Source: Alphaproteobacteria bacterium
GTDB taxonomy: Bacteria > Pseudomonadota > Alphaproteobacteria > Geminicoccales > Geminicoccaceae
DNA: 64,000 bases
Assembly (NCBI GenBank): GCA_026982705.1
Contig: JALSGP010000006.1
Location: 37,349 to 101,348, forward strand
Direction of reading: 5' to 3'
The notes beneath the pieces are model-generated. The model had not been told where the DNA came from, did not search any database, and was given only the letters and a program-made list of their open reading frames with translations. Each line of letters starts with the position of its first letter. The stretch's first letter is position 1. The translations under genes and the position numbers were made by a program. Positions 19,569 through 29,023 of the stretch are shown piece by piece.

Positions 19569-19609
19569 TTGACGCGGATCAAGGTGGCACCCGGCGGCCG
19601 CCCTCTATC
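19569..19609 (+). promoter_or_regulatory. Fnr/FixK-like box with class II -10 element
   Basis: TTGAC-GCGG-ATCAA (19569-19582) matches the Crp/Fnr-family site TTGAT-N4-ATCAA with one change and sits within the perfect repeat CCTTGA-N6-TCAAGG. TCTATC (19604-19609) lies where a -10 would fall if the box were centred at -41.5. This suggests a second promoter for aioB responding to oxygen, redox or nitrogen oxides. It is inferred from pattern and spacing only. Confidence 0.5.
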
Positions 19610-19645
19610 GGACCTTCGGCATATGCGCATGCGGTGGAGGAGGCG

Positions 19646-20176
19646 ATGCGACGCTGCAGGCTGATGGTGGAGGTGGGGCGCCGGCAATTCCTGCGCGGCA
19701 CCGTCGGCACCGCGACCGCGGCGGCGGCCGCGGCGACGGTCGGCGGCGGCGCGCGGGCGGCGACCCCGCGGGGCGGGGTCGTGCCGGACTATCCGCGCAT
19801 CCGGCTCGCCAACGTGCGGGATCTGGTGGTGGACGAGCCCCTGGAGGTGACCTATCCGGACGCGGATGCGCCGGGGGTTCTCCTCAAGCTGGGCCGGCGG
19901 GTCCCCGGCGGGGTCGGGCCCGACGGCGACATCGTCGGCTTCACCACCGTCTGCCCGCACAAGGGCTATCCGCTCCACTACGTCCGTGAGGAGCGGACCC
20001 TCGACTGTCCCGGACACTTCTCCCGCTTCGACGTGGAGGCGGGCGGCCAGCAGGTCTGGGGCCACGCCACCATGAACCTGCCCCAGTACGAGCTCCGGGT
20101 CGACGAGAAGGGGGACATCTGGGCCGTCGGCCTCGACGAGCTGCTCTACGGGCGTGTTTCCAACGTGCTCGGCTGA
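19646..20176 (+). CDS. aioB: Arsenite oxidase small (Rieske) subunit AioB
   Basis: AioB carries the Rieske 2Fe-2S cluster that takes electrons from AioA and passes them to a periplasmic cytochrome or other acceptor. The 176 residues start with a Tat signal (GRRQFLRG at 11-18) that would export the folded AioAB complex. The cluster ligands are Cys103/His105 in VCPHKGYPL and Cys121/His124 in DCPGHFSRF. The two extra cysteines that form a disulfide in many Rieske proteins are replaced by Tyr and Gly, as in some alphaproteobacterial AioB. ATG 19646 is chosen over GTG 19634 because GGAGGAGG lies just before it. aioA follows after 12 bp. Confidence 0.93.
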   Translation: MRRCRLMVEVGRRQFLRGTVGTATAAAAAATVGGGARAATPRGGVVPDYPRIRLANVRDLVVDEPLEVTYPDADAPGVLLKLGRRVPGGVGPDGDIVGFTTVCPHKGYPLHYVREERTLDCPGHFSRFDVEAGGQQVWGHATMNLPQYELRVDEKGDIWAVGLDELLYGRVSNVLG

Positions 20177-20188
20177 GGGGAGGGGATC

Positions 20189-22735
20189 ATGGCCTTCAAG
20201 CGCAACGTGGATCGACTGCCGATCGTGCCGCCCGACGCGGAGGAGTACAATGTCGTCTGTCACTTCTGCATCGTCGGCTGCGGCTACAAGGCCTATGTGT
20301 GGGACGCCAATCGCGAGGGCGGACCGGAACCGTCACGCAACAAGTTCGGCGTGGATCTCCGGCGCCAGCAGGACGCCGATTCGGCGGCCTGGTACGCGCC
20401 GTCCATGTACAATGTCGTCAGGAAGGACGGCCGCGACGTCCACATCGTGATCAAGCCCGATCCCGACTGCGTGGTGAACCGCGGCCTCGGTTCCATCCGC
20501 GGCGCCAAGCTGGCCGAGTACTGCCATTCGCTCGTCACCGGCACCCAGATCAACCGGCTCACCGACCCGCTGGTCTGGCGCTACGGGCAGATGCAGCCCA
20601 CGAGCTGGGACGACGCCCTCGACTTGGTGGCGCGGGTGACGGCGCGGGTGATCAAGGAATACGGCTGGGACGGCGTGTTCGTCTCCGCCTACGACCACGG
20701 CGGCGCCGGCGGCGGCTACGAGAACAACTGGGCCATCGGCAAGCTCTACTTCCAGTCGATGGAGATCACCAACATCCGTATCCACAACCGGCCCGCCTAC
20801 AACTCCGAGGTCCACTCGAGTCGCGACATGGGCGTCGGCGAGCTCAACAACGCCTACGAGGACGCCGAGCTGGCCGACACCATCGTCGCCGTCGGCACCA
20901 ATCCGCTGGAGACGCAGACCAACTATTTCCTCGCGCACTGGATCCCGAACCTGCGGGGCGAAACCCTGGAGAAGAAGAACCGTCTCCTGCCGGGCGAGCC
21001 CCACGAACCGGCGCGCATCGTCTTCGTCGATCCGCGGCGGACGGTGTCCATCAACGCCGCCGAGGCGGCGGCCGGCAAGGACCGTGTGCTCCATCTCGCC
21101 ATCGAATCCGGCACCGATCTGGTGCTGTTCAACGCCCTGCTCACCTACATCTACGACAAGGGCTGGATCGATCGCGACTTCGTCGAGAAGTACACGGTCG
21201 GGTTCGAAAAGGGCCCGCAGGAGCCGCCCATGTATCCGGCGCGCGCGGACTCGGGCGAGTTCGCCGGGCGCTGGCCCGGTCTCGACGAGGTCGTCCGCGA
21301 GATCCGCATCTCGCCCGAGGAGGCAGCGAAGATCTGCGGCGTGCCGGCCGGGGACATCGTCAAGGCCGCCCACTGGATCGCCGAGCCCAAGGCCGGCGGC
21401 CATCGCCGGCGCACCATGTTCGGCTACGAGAAGGGCGTCATCTGGGGCAACGACAACTACCGCACCATCGCCGCGCTGGTGAACCTCGCCCTCGCCACCG
21501 GCAACGTCGGCCGCCCCGGTGGCGGCTGCTGCCGCATGGGAGGGCACCAGGAGGGCTACGTGCGGCCGCCCTATCCGGGCGGACGGCCGGCACCCTACAT
21601 CGACAAGCTGCTGATCGAGGGCAAGGGGGCGGTCCACCACATCTGGGGCTGCGATCACTACAAGACCACGCTCAATGCCACCGAGTTCAAGCGCGTCTAC
21701 AAGAAGCGCACCGACATGGTGAAGGACGCCATGAATTCGGTCGGCTGGGCCGATCGCGACCGGCTGGTGGACGCCATCCTGTGGGCCATCCGTCAGGGCG
21801 GTCTCTTCGCCGTGGACGTGGACATCAAGCCCACCATGATCGGCGAGGCCTGCCACGTGGTGCTGCCCGCCGCCACCCAGGGCGAGATGAATCTCACCTC
21901 CATGAACGGCGAGCGGCGCATGCGCCTGTCGGAGCGGTACATGGACCCGCCCGGCCAGGCGATGCCCGACTGCCTCATCGTCGCCCGTCTCGCGAACCAT
22001 CTGGAACGGGTCTTCCGCGAGATGGGGGACGAGAGGATGGCCGAGCGCTTCCGCGGCTACGACTGGAAGACGGAAGAGGACGCCTTCATGGACGGCTACC
22101 ACCGGCACGCGCCCGGCGGCAAATTCGTCACCTACGCGCGGCTGCGGAAGATGGGCACCAACGGCTTCCAGGAGCCGGCGGTGGGCGTCGACGAGGAGGG
22201 GCGCATCATCGGGACGCCGCGTCTCTACACCGACGGCCGCTTCTCCACGCCGGACGGCAGGGCCCGCTTCATGATCACCAAGTGGCGCGGGCTGCAGGCG
22301 CCGGGCAAGGCGGAACAGAAGCGTCGCTATCGCTTCCTGATCAACAACGGTCGCGCCAATCACGTGTGGCAGTCCTGGTACTACGACCAGGATCATCCGC
22401 TGGTGACCGATCGCTGGCCCTGGCCGTTCCTCGAGATGAACCCGGAGGACATGAAGGAGCTGGGACTGCAGGCGGGCGATCTGGTGGAGGTCTACAACGA
22501 CGCCGGCTGGACCCAGGCCATGGTCTATCCCACGCCGACGGCCAGGCGGGGCGAGACCTTCATGCTCTTCGCCGCCCCCCGCGGCGTCCAGGGCAATGTG
22601 GTGAACAACGGCGTCAACGAGCTGGTGATCCCCAACTACAAGCAGACCTGGGCCAACATCCGCAAGATCGCCGACGCACCGGCCGAGGCCCGGCGGATCT
22701 CCTTCAAGTCGAAGGAGTACAGACCACCGGCCTGA
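20189..22735 (+). CDS. aioA: Arsenite oxidase large (molybdopterin) subunit AioA
   Basis: AioA oxidises arsenite to arsenate at a molybdenum bis-PGD centre in the periplasm. The 848-residue protein is of family length. The 3Fe-4S ligands are Cys24, Cys27 and Cys31 (CHFCIVGCGYK), and Ser102 (GLGSIRG) stands where a 4Fe-4S enzyme would have a fourth Cys, which is diagnostic of AioA. It has no signal peptide and should be exported with AioB by Tat. A GGGGAGGGG ribosome site precedes the ATG. No cytochrome c (aioC), moeA or ars genes follow; the transcript probably ends at the hairpin at 22771. Confidence 0.95.
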   Translation: MAFKRNVDRLPIVPPDAEEYNVVCHFCIVGCGYKAYVWDANREGGPEPSRNKFGVDLRRQQDADSAAWYAPSMYNVVRKDGRDVHIVIKPDPDCVVNRGLGSIRGAKLAEYCHSLVTGTQINRLTDPLVWRYGQMQPTSWDDALDLVARVTARVIKEYGWDGVFVSAYDHGGAGGGYENNWAIGKLYFQSMEITNIRIHNRPAYNSEVHSSRDMGVGELNNAYEDAELADTIVAVGTNPLETQTNYFLAHWIPNLRGETLEKKNRLLPGEPHEPARIVFVDPRRTVSINAAEAAAGKDRVLHLAIESGTDLVLFNALLTYIYDKGWIDRDFVEKYTVGFEKGPQEPPMYPARADSGEFAGRWPGLDEVVREIRISPEEAAKICGVPAGDIVKAAHWIAEPKAGGHRRRTMFGYEKGVIWGNDNYRTIAALVNLALATGNVGRPGGGCCRMGGHQEGYVRPPYPGGRPAPYIDKLLIEGKGAVHHIWGCDHYKTTLNATEFKRVYKKRTDMVKDAMNSVGWADRDRLVDAILWAIRQGGLFAVDVDIKPTMIGEACHVVLPAATQGEMNLTSMNGERRMRLSERYMDPPGQAMPDCLIVARLANHLERVFREMGDERMAERFRGYDWKTEEDAFMDGYHRHAPGGKFVTYARLRKMGTNGFQEPAVGVDEEGRIIGTPRLYTDGRFSTPDGRARFMITKWRGLQAPGKAEQKRRYRFLINNGRANHVWQSWYYDQDHPLVTDRWPWPFLEMNPEDMKELGLQAGDLVEVYNDAGWTQAMVYPTPTARRGETFMLFAAPRGVQGNVVNNGVNELVIPNYKQTWANIRKIADAPAEARRISFKSKEYRPPA

Positions 22736-22770
22736 GCGCGGGGCACGATCCCGGCCTGCCGACGGTCACG

Positions 22771-22794
22771 GGGCGGGACCAGCCGGTCCCGCCC
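22771..22794. terminator. Bidirectional hairpin between aioA and thyX
   Basis: GGGCGGGACC and GGTCCCGCCC form a perfect 10-bp stem with a 4-nt loop in the 80-bp convergent gap. Only two T residues follow, but the stem is very stable and could end both transcripts. Confidence 0.65.
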
Positions 22795-22815
22795 TTCGCG
22801 CCTCCGCCCGCCCCG

Positions 22816-23829
22816 TCACTCGTCGGCGAAGAGGAGGGCCCGCAGCTCGCGCCACTCGCCGGCCGACAGGCCGCTGGTCTCGCGGGTGACCTCCTCGCCC
22901 CGCAGCATCCGCCGCACCACCGCGAGGGCGGTGCGGGAGAGGCAGGCGCCCGCCAGGCGGTACTCCTCGAAGGCGGCGGCGGTGAGGGGGACCCAGCGCC
23001 GCACGATGTCGAGGATCACCTCGGCATAGGCGCGGATCTCGAACTGGGCATGGGGATCGGCGCGCAGCTGGAGGAAGTGGAGCAGGTTGTGGAGGTCGAT
23101 CTTCCAGTACCACTGGGTGTAGGTGGCGAGGGGGAGGACGATGCGGGCCAGTTCGCGGGCGATGCCCGGCCGCGCCTCGTCGCCCAGCAGCCGGTCGTAG
23201 ACGGTGAAGGCGCGCTGCGAGATGGCACGGATCTCGCGCAGCACCCGCGCCGCCTCCTCCGGCGGCAGCACGTCCTCGCGCCCCTGCCGGTTGGTGGTGG
23301 ACTGGGCGGCGGTGGCCACCGGCGCCGGCCGCTCCGTCTCCTCGCCACCCAGGAGGTCGAGCTGGGCGGCGGCCGTGCGGCTGCGGCGGACGGCCTCCCG
23401 CTGCAGGCGCAGGAACTCCTCGTCCGGGACGTAGAACTCGCGGTCGAGGATCGAGTAGCGGGCCGAATATTCGTTCACGTTGGCGGTCCGGTGACGGATC
23501 CACTGCCGGGCGACGAAGATGGGCAGTTTGATGTGGAACTTGATCTCGCACATCTCGAACGGGCTGGTGTGGCGATGGCGCATGAGGTAGTTGATCAGCC
23601 CGCGATCCGTGCTGACCTGCTTGGTGCCCTTGCCGTAGGACACCCGCGCCGCCTGCACGATGGCGGAATCGTCGCCCATGTAGTCGATCACCCGCACGAA
23701 GCCGTGGTCGAGGACGGGGATCGGCTGGTAGAGGATCTCCTCGAGCGCCGGTACGGTGGCCCGTCGCGTCGGTCGCGCGTGGGCCCGCAGGTCCTCGATC
23801 TCGCGTCGCTGTTCCCGGGTCAGCGCCAT
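22816..23829 (-). CDS. thyX: Flavin-dependent thymidylate synthase
   Basis: ThyX makes dTMP from dUMP with FAD and methylene-tetrahydrofolate. The ThyX motif (RHR-x7-S) reads [11 protein letters not shown] near residue 112, preceded by [20 protein letters not shown], and the dUMP-site segment [13 protein letters not shown] lies near 248. At 337 residues it is longer than most because of an Ala/Thr/Glu-rich insert at about 155-195. It is convergent with aioA. No thyA is visible in this window. Confidence 0.95.
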   Translation of the reverse strand: MALTREQRREIEDLRAHARPTRRATVPALEEILYQPIPVLDHGFVRVIDYMGDDSAIVQAARVSYGKGTKQVSTDRGLINYLMRHRHTSPFEMCEIKFHIKLPIFVARQWIRHRTANVNEYSARYSILDREFYVPDEEFLRLQREAVRRSRTAAAQLDLLGGEETERPAPVATAAQSTTNRQGREDVLPPEEAARVLREIRAISQRAFTVYDRLLGDEARPGIARELARIVLPLATYTQWYWKIDLHNLLHFLQLRADPHAQFEIRAYAEVILDIVRRWVPLTAAAFEEYRLAGACLSRTALAVVRRMLRGEEVTRETSGLSAGEWRELRALLFADE

Positions 23830-23896
23830 GACTCGGCATCCCCCGCCGCGTGCCGCCCCCGTGTTAGCCCATGCCGGGCGCCGGGACGAGCCGCCC

Positions 23897-24625
23897 TCAC
23901 GCCGCGCTCCGCTCCAGGAGCGCCAGCAGGCGCTGGCGGGCGAGGGGCTGCAGCCGCTCGCGGGGGGCCAGCACGTGGCGCTCGAGGAAGTGGCCGGTGA
24001 GCCGCAGTCCGGCCAGCAGATCCGCCGGCGTCGCCGGCGCGTCCGCCACCAGGAAGGGCGGCAGCGGCAAGAGCCGCGGCGCCCAGCGGCCGGCCGCCGT
24101 CCGCGCCACGGCGCGGCCCGTCTTCGGCGACACCCAGGCGAGATCGTCGGTGCGTCCGCTCACGGCGCAGGCCGAGAGATCGAGGCCGAAGCCCAGCTCC
24201 TCCAGCAGCAACAGCTCGAAGCGCACGTAGCGGGCGAGGCGGTCGGGCGCGGCGGCGGCGAGATGGTCCAGCAGCGAGAGCAGCGCCGCGTACAGGCGCG
24301 GATGGGGTTCGCGTTCGGCCAGCCCCAGCTCCAGGAGACCGCAGGCGGATCCCACCGCCGCCAGCCCCACGGCATCCTCCAGCAGCGTCGCGGCATAGAG
24401 CCGCAGGGGCTCCAGCGTCCAGTGACCGAGATGTTCGGGAAGGCGCGCCCGCCAGGTGCAGGCGAGGCGGTTGCCGGACTGCAGCAGCGGCCGCCGGCGG
24501 CGGCCGGCCCCGCCCCGCACCAGGCCGCGGTGGCGGCCGTGCGCGAAGGTGAGCAGCGAGAGCAGGGCGTCGCCTTCGCCGTGACGGCGCGCCGTCAGCA
24601 CGATGCCCTCGTCCCGCCACTCCAT
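23897..24625 (-). CDS. recO: DNA repair protein RecO
   Basis: RecO helps RecR load RecA on SSB-coated DNA gaps. The 242 residues begin with the OB-fold segment [20 protein letters not shown] and continue with [17 protein letters not shown] helical C-terminal domain follows, rich in Leu and Ala, lacking the four-Cys zinc motif. ATG 24625 matches the family. The gene closes the lepB-rnc-era-recO cluster, a common alphaproteobacterial order, 2 bp after era. Confidence 0.9.
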   Translation of the reverse strand: MEWRDEGIVLTARRHGEGDALLSLLTFAHGRHRGLVRGGAGRRRRPLLQSGNRLACTWRARLPEHLGHWTLEPLRLYAATLLEDAVGLAAVGSACGLLELGLAEREPHPRLYAALLSLLDHLAAAAPDRLARYVRFELLLLEELGFGLDLSACAVSGRTDDLAWVSPKTGRAVARTAAGRWAPRLLPLPPFLVADAPATPADLLAGLRLTGHFLERHVLAPRERLQPLARQRLLALLERSAA

Positions 24626-24627
24626 GC

Positions 24628-25545
24628 TCAGCCCGGGAAGTCGAGGCCCATGGTCCGGTAGCGCTCCGGATCCTCCATCCAGCGCTCGCGCACCTTGACG
24701 AAGAGGAACAGATGCACGCGCCGCCCGAGGAGCGCCTCGAGCTGGCGGCGCGCCTTCTCGCCGATGGCGCGGATGCGCTGGCCGCCCTTGCCCAGCACGA
24801 TGAGCTTGTGGCTCTCGCGGGTCACGTAGATGGTCTGGTCGATCCGCACCTCCGAGCCGTCCGGGCTCTCGGTCCAGGCGTCGGTCTCGACGGTGATGTG
24901 GTAGGGCAGTTCCTGCTGGAGCTGGAGGAACACCTGCTCGCGGGTGATCTCGGCGGCGAGCACCGAGGGCGGCAGGTCCGACGTCTGGCCCTCCGGGAAC
25001 AGCCACGGCCCCGGCGGCAGCCGTGCCGCCACCGCGTCCAGCAGATCGGCGAGACCGTCGGCCCGGAGCGCCGAGACCAGGAAGGTGCGTTCGAAGGCGA
25101 GCGACCGGTTGGCCTCGTCCACCAGCGGGAGCAGCTTTCGCTTGTCCTTCACCAGATCGATCTTGTTGACCACGAGGAAGCGCGGGGTGGCCTGCGTCCG
25201 CAGTCCCTCGAAGACCAGGCGGGTCTCGGCATCGAGGCCGCGGCGGGCGTCCACGACCGCCAGCACCAGATCGGCGTCGGCGGCCGCCACCCAGGCGGCC
25301 CGCACCATGGCCCGCTCCAGCGGCCGCCGCCCCCGGGGGCGGAAGATGCCGGGCGTGTCCACGAAGAGGATCTGGGCCCCACCGCGGACGGTGATGCCGA
25401 TGATCCGCCGGCGGGTGGTCTGGACCTTGGGGGTGACGATGGAGACCTTGGTGCCGATCAGCTGGTTGAGCAGCGTCGACTTGCCCACGTTGGGCGCGCC
25501 CAGGATGGCGACGAAGCCGGCGCGGCGTTCCGTCGTCTCGCTCAT
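24628..25545 (-). CDS. era: GTPase Era
   Basis: Era binds the 3' end of 16S rRNA and controls 30S maturation. The 305 residues show G1 GAPNVGKSTLLNQL, the switch I part TTRRRIIG, G3 DTPGIF and G4 NKID. A C-terminal KH domain follows with HKLIVLGKGGQRIRAIGEKA. ATG 25545 overlaps the rnc stop (ATGA), so the two are coupled. Confidence 0.96.
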   Translation of the reverse strand: MSETTERRAGFVAILGAPNVGKSTLLNQLIGTKVSIVTPKVQTTRRRIIGITVRGGAQILFVDTPGIFRPRGRRPLERAMVRAAWVAAADADLVLAVVDARRGLDAETRLVFEGLRTQATPRFLVVNKIDLVKDKRKLLPLVDEANRSLAFERTFLVSALRADGLADLLDAVAARLPPGPWLFPEGQTSDLPPSVLAAEITREQVFLQLQQELPYHITVETDAWTESPDGSEVRIDQTIYVTRESHKLIVLGKGGQRIRAIGEKARRQLEALLGRRVHLFLFVKVRERWMEDPERYRTMGLDFPG

Positions 25546-26246
25546 GTCGTTCCGGCGCTCTCGATCCGTTGCAGGAGTTTCGCGGCCGCCGCCCGTTCGG
25601 CCGCCCGCTTGGAACCTCCCTCGGCGATCTCCGGCGGCAGTCCCTCGACGCGCACCTCGACGCGGAAACGGGGTGCGTGCGGCGGCCCCTCGCGCGCGAG
25701 GAGATGGTATTCCGGAAGCGGAAGACCACGCCCCTGGGCCCATTCCTGCAGCGCCGTCTTGGGATCGCGCGGCGGCGCCACCAGCGCCGCCACCCGCGCC
25801 TCGTAGAGACGGCGGACGAGGGCCTCGGCCTCCGCGAAACCGCCGTCCAGGAACACGGCCCCCAGCACCGCCTCCAGGGCGTCGGCGAGGATGGTGGGAT
25901 TGTCGCGACCGCCACTCTCCGCCTCGCCGCGGGAAAGGTGGAGATGGCGGCCGAGGGCCAGCTCGCGGGCGATCTCCGCCAGCACCCCGCGGCTCGCGAG
26001 ATGGGCGAGGCGGCGGCCGAGGGCGCCCTCGGGGTCCCCGGGAAAGCGTTCGATCAGGAGACGCGCCAGCGCCAGTCCCAGCACCCGGTCGCCTAGGAAC
26101 TCGAGCCGCTCGTTGCTGCGCCGGCGGACGCCGGCGAGGCTCGCGTGGGTGAGGGCCAGCTCCAGCAGACCGGGATCACGGAAGCGATAGGCGAGCCGCT
26201 CCTCGAGCTCGGCGCGGTCTCCGGGCGCGCGCCGGCGACGGCTCAT
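25542..26246 (-). CDS. rnc: Ribonuclease III
   Basis: RNase III cuts double-stranded RNA, including the 30S rRNA precursor. The catalytic signature is NERLEFLGDRVLGLAL near residue 40 and a second acidic site is in LADALEAVLGAVFLDGG near 112. A double-stranded RNA-binding domain occupies about 155-225 (PKTALQEWAQGRGLPLPEY). The protein is 234 residues, a normal length. It lies 7 bp downstream of lepB. Confidence 0.96.
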   Translation of the reverse strand: MSRRRRAPGDRAELEERLAYRFRDPGLLELALTHASLAGVRRRSNERLEFLGDRVLGLALARLLIERFPGDPEGALGRRLAHLASRGVLAEIARELALGRHLHLSRGEAESGGRDNPTILADALEAVLGAVFLDGGFAEAEALVRRLYEARVAALVAPPRDPKTALQEWAQGRGLPLPEYHLLAREGPPHAPRFRVEVRVEGLPPEIAEGGSKRAAERAAAAKLLQRIESAGTT

Positions 26247-26253
26247 GGCCGGA

Positions 26254-27006
26254 TCACTGGATGCGGCGGAACAGGCGGTCGAAACGGATGGCCCAGGGCC
26301 ACTTCCACACCTCCCAGAAGCGGGCGCTGGGGTCGAGGGAGAAGAACAGGATCTCGGCCCGGCCGACCAGATTCTCGACCGGGACGAAGCCGACGTGGGA
26401 GGAGCGGCTGTCGAGGGAGTTGTCGCGGTTGTCGCCCATGACGAAGATGTAGCCCTCCGGCACCTCGAACACGCCGGTGTTGTCGAAGCGCCCGTTGGGA
26501 TAGAGATCCATGATCAGATGCGCCCGGTCGCCGGGCAGACGTTCGCGGTAGACCACCGCCGGCCGGCCGAAGCCCTCGTCGGGATCCCGCAGCTCGCCCA
26601 CCCGCTCCAGCCGCGCCGGCTCGCCGTTGACGTAGACCACGCCGTTGCGCACCTGGATGCGGTCGCCCGGGAGGCCCACCACCCGCTTGATGTAGTCGGT
26701 GCTGTTGTCGGACGGCAGTTTGAAGACCACCACGTCGCCCCGCTCGGGCAGACTGCCGAAGATCCGCCCCTCGAACAGCGGCAGGCTGAAGGGCAGGGAG
26801 AATCGGCTGTAGCCGTAGGCATACTTCGAGACGAACAGATAGTCGCCCACCAGCAGAGTGGGCTTCATGGAGCCCGAGGGAATGTTGAAGGGTTCGAACA
26901 GCAGCGTGCGGATCAACAGCGCGATGCCCACCGCGTAGACGATGGTCTTGACCGTCTCGCGGATGCCGCCCGCCTTGCGCGTGGTGACGCTGGCCGGTTC
27001 CTGCAT
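26254..27006 (-). CDS. lepB: Signal peptidase I
   Basis: LepB removes Sec signal peptides on the outer face of the inner membrane. One N-terminal transmembrane helix (TIVYAVGIALLIRTLLFEPF) precedes the catalytic Ser box (IPSGSMKPTL) and the Lys box (DYIKRVVGLPGDRI). VMGDNRDNSLDSR forms the conserved box E. ATG 27006 gives 250 residues. It is the first gene of the lepB-rnc-era-recO group and is divergent from the aminotransferase gene. Confidence 0.96.
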   Translation of the reverse strand: MQEPASVTTRKAGGIRETVKTIVYAVGIALLIRTLLFEPFNIPSGSMKPTLLVGDYLFVSKYAYGYSRFSLPFSLPLFEGRIFGSLPERGDVVVFKLPSDNSTDYIKRVVGLPGDRIQVRNGVVYVNGEPARLERVGELRDPDEGFGRPAVVYRERLPGDRAHLIMDLYPNGRFDNTGVFEVPEGYIFVMGDNRDNSLDSRSSHVGFVPVENLVGRAEILFFSLDPSARFWEVWKWPWAIRFDRLFRRIQ

Positions 27007-27156
27007 GCGGAGATCGCCTTCGCCGAATCTGGACGTGGGGTCGGCGTGGGGCCGTACCACCGGCAAACTAGTGCCGGGGTCGGTGGGGGTAAAGCGCGGC
27101 GCCGTTGACCGTCGTGGGCGGCCCGCCCATTCTGGCGCGGGCGCGGGAGGCCTTCC

Positions 27157-28002
27157 ATGAGCGTACGGGTGTTCTGGCAGGGGCGCTGGTACGAGGACGA
27201 TCCCCGGATCCTGGGACCGGGCGAGCACGCCTTCTGGATGGCCTCGGTGGCCTTCGACGGCGCCCGCGCCTTCGACGGCTGCGCCCCGGATCTGGACCGC
27301 CACTGCCGGCGCCTCGTCGACTCGGCGAGGGCCATGATGCTGGCCCCCACCGTCGACGTGGACGCCATGGTGGAACTGGCCCTCGACGGCGTGCGCCGCT
27401 TCCCCCGCGGCGCCGCCCTCTACATCCGCCCCATGTTCTTCGCCCGCCGCGGCTTCGTGCTCCCGGATCCCGAGTCCACCGACTTCGCACTGGTGGTGCA
27501 CGAACTGCCCATGCCCGAGCCCACCGGCTTCTCCGCCTGCTTCTCCGCCTATCGCAGGCCCGCGCGCGACATGGCGCCCACCGACGCCAAGGCGAGCTGT
27601 CTCTATCCCAACATGCAGCGGGCGCTGGCGGAGGCGCGGGCGCGCGGCTTCGACAACGCCATCACCTTCGATCCCTGCGGCAACGTGGCCGAGCTCGCCA
27701 CCGCCAATCTCTGGATCGTGCAGGACGGGGTGGCGCGCACGCCGGCCTGGAACGGCACCTTCCTCAACGGCATCACCCGCCAGCGGGTGATGGCGCTGCT
27801 GCGGGCCGACGGCGTTCCGGTGGAGGAGGCGGTGCTGGGTCGCGAGGAGGTGCTCGCCGCCGACGAGGTCTTCGCCACCGGCAATTACGGCAAGGTGCTG
27901 CCGGTCACGCGGGTGGAGGACCGCCTCCTCCGGCCGGGTCCGGTCTTCCGCCGCGCCCGCGAACTGTACTGGGACTTCGCCCGCAGCCAGCCGGTGGGGT
28001 GA
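27157..28002 (+). CDS. PLP-dependent class IV aminotransferase (branched-chain type)
   Basis: A 281-residue fold-type IV aminotransferase, most like branched-chain aminotransferase IlvE. It shows AFWMASVAFDGARAFDG at the start, and the PLP lysine is probably in TDAKASCLYPN near residue 147. The cofactor-binding ends are NVAELATANLW near 187 and the NGITRQRVM loop near 205. It is slightly shorter than standard IlvE (about 300), so D-amino acid transaminase or aminodeoxychorismate lyase remains possible. The next gene, an asparaginase, follows after 4 bp, which suggests an amino-acid catabolic operon. Confidence 0.85.
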   Translation: MSVRVFWQGRWYEDDPRILGPGEHAFWMASVAFDGARAFDGCAPDLDRHCRRLVDSARAMMLAPTVDVDAMVELALDGVRRFPRGAALYIRPMFFARRGFVLPDPESTDFALVVHELPMPEPTGFSACFSAYRRPARDMAPTDAKASCLYPNMQRALAEARARGFDNAITFDPCGNVAELATANLWIVQDGVARTPAWNGTFLNGITRQRVMALLRADGVPVEEAVLGREEVLAADEVFATGNYGKVLPVTRVEDRLLRPGPVFRRARELYWDFARSQPVG

Positions 28003-28006
28003 GGCG

Positions 28007-29023
28007 GTGGCGGCGCCGCCGGTGGCGGTGGAGGTGGTGCGGGGCGGCCGGGTGGAGAGCCGCCATCGCGCCTCGCTGGCGGTGGTGCGTGGCGAACGGC
28101 CGGTGCTGACGGTGGGCGAGGTGACGCGGCCCGTCTATCCGCGCTCGGCGATCAAGCCCATCCAGGCGCTGCCCTTCGTCGCCGACGGCGCCGCCGACGC
28201 CTTCGGGCTCGGCGCCGGGGAGATCGCCCTCGCCTGTGCCTCCCACGCCGGCGAGCCCTGCCACACCGAGCGCCTCGCCCGCTGGCTCGCCCGCCTCGGC
28301 CTGGACGTGCGCGATCTCGCCTGCGGCATCCACCCGCCCCTCGCCGCCGAGGTGGCGGCCGACCTCGCGAGACGGGGACGCGCACCCACACCGCTCCACC
28401 ACAACTGCAGCGGCAAGCATCTGGCCATGCTCACCACCGCCCGCCACCTCGGGCTGTCCGTGGCCGGCTACCACCGTCCCGACCATCCCGTGCAGGAACG
28501 CATCCGCGAACTCCTCACCCGCCTCGCGGGGGAACCGCCGGCGGAACCCCCGGCCCTCGACGGCTGCAGCGTCCCCACCTGGGCGATGCCGCTCGTGGCG
28601 CTGGCGCGGGCCGCCCGCAGCTTCGCCCGCGGCCTCGGCCTGACGCCGGCGGAGGCGGCCGCCGCCCGCCGCATCCTCGCCGCCTGCCGGGCGCATCCCG
28701 TGCTGCTCTCCGGCCGCGGCAGGCCCGATGCCCGCATCGACGGGGTGCTGGCGGACGGTCTGGTCAAGATCGGCGCCGAGGGGATCTATCTCGGCTATTT
28801 CCCCGCCGCCGATCTGGGCCTCGCGCTCAAGGTGGAGGACGGCGGCTGCGGGCGGGCGGCGCCGGTGGCGCTGCTGGCGGTGCTGGAGCGACTGGGGCTG
28901 CTGGATGCCGAGGGGAGCGCGCGCCTCGCCGATCTGCGGGTCGTCCCCCTCGTCAATCACGCCGGCCGGACGGTGGGCGAGATCCGACCGGCCGCCGGCT
29001 GGCCCGGGGCGTCGGCGCCATGA
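28007..29023 (+). CDS. Asparaginase (Rhizobium etli type II family)
   Basis: This is a predicted L-asparaginase of the thermolabile AnsA family of rhizobia, unrelated to the E. coli enzymes. Motifs include YPRSAIKPIQALP, CASHAGEPCHTERL, HHNCSGKHLAML and DGCSVPTWAMP; the SxxK pair and the Cys/Lys/His cluster are the family's catalytic features. It is 338 residues from GTG 28007. It lies 4 bp behind the aminotransferase and overlaps rnhB by ATGA. Confidence 0.87.
   Translation: MAAPPVAVEVVRGGRVESRHRASLAVVRGERPVLTVGEVTRPVYPRSAIKPIQALPFVADGAADAFGLGAGEIALACASHAGEPCHTERLARWLARLGLDVRDLACGIHPPLAAEVAADLARRGRAPTPLHHNCSGKHLAMLTTARHLGLSVAGYHRPDHPVQERIRELLTRLAGEPPAEPPALDGCSVPTWAMPLVALARAARSFARGLGLTPAEAAAARRILAACRAHPVLLSGRGRPDARIDGVLADGLVKIGAEGIYLGYFPAADLGLALKVEDGGCGRAAPVALLAVLERLGLLDAEGSARLADLRVVPLVNHAGRTVGEIRPAAGWPGASAP

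Noticed and set aside
19584..19599. TGGCACCCGG as a second sigma-54 promoter for aioB
   Set aside because: The GC expected at -12 is displaced by one base and the TTGC block is absent.
27157..28002. D-alanine aminotransferase
   Set aside because: The overall pattern fits branched-chain aminotransferase better, though the short length leaves some doubt, so only the class is asserted.
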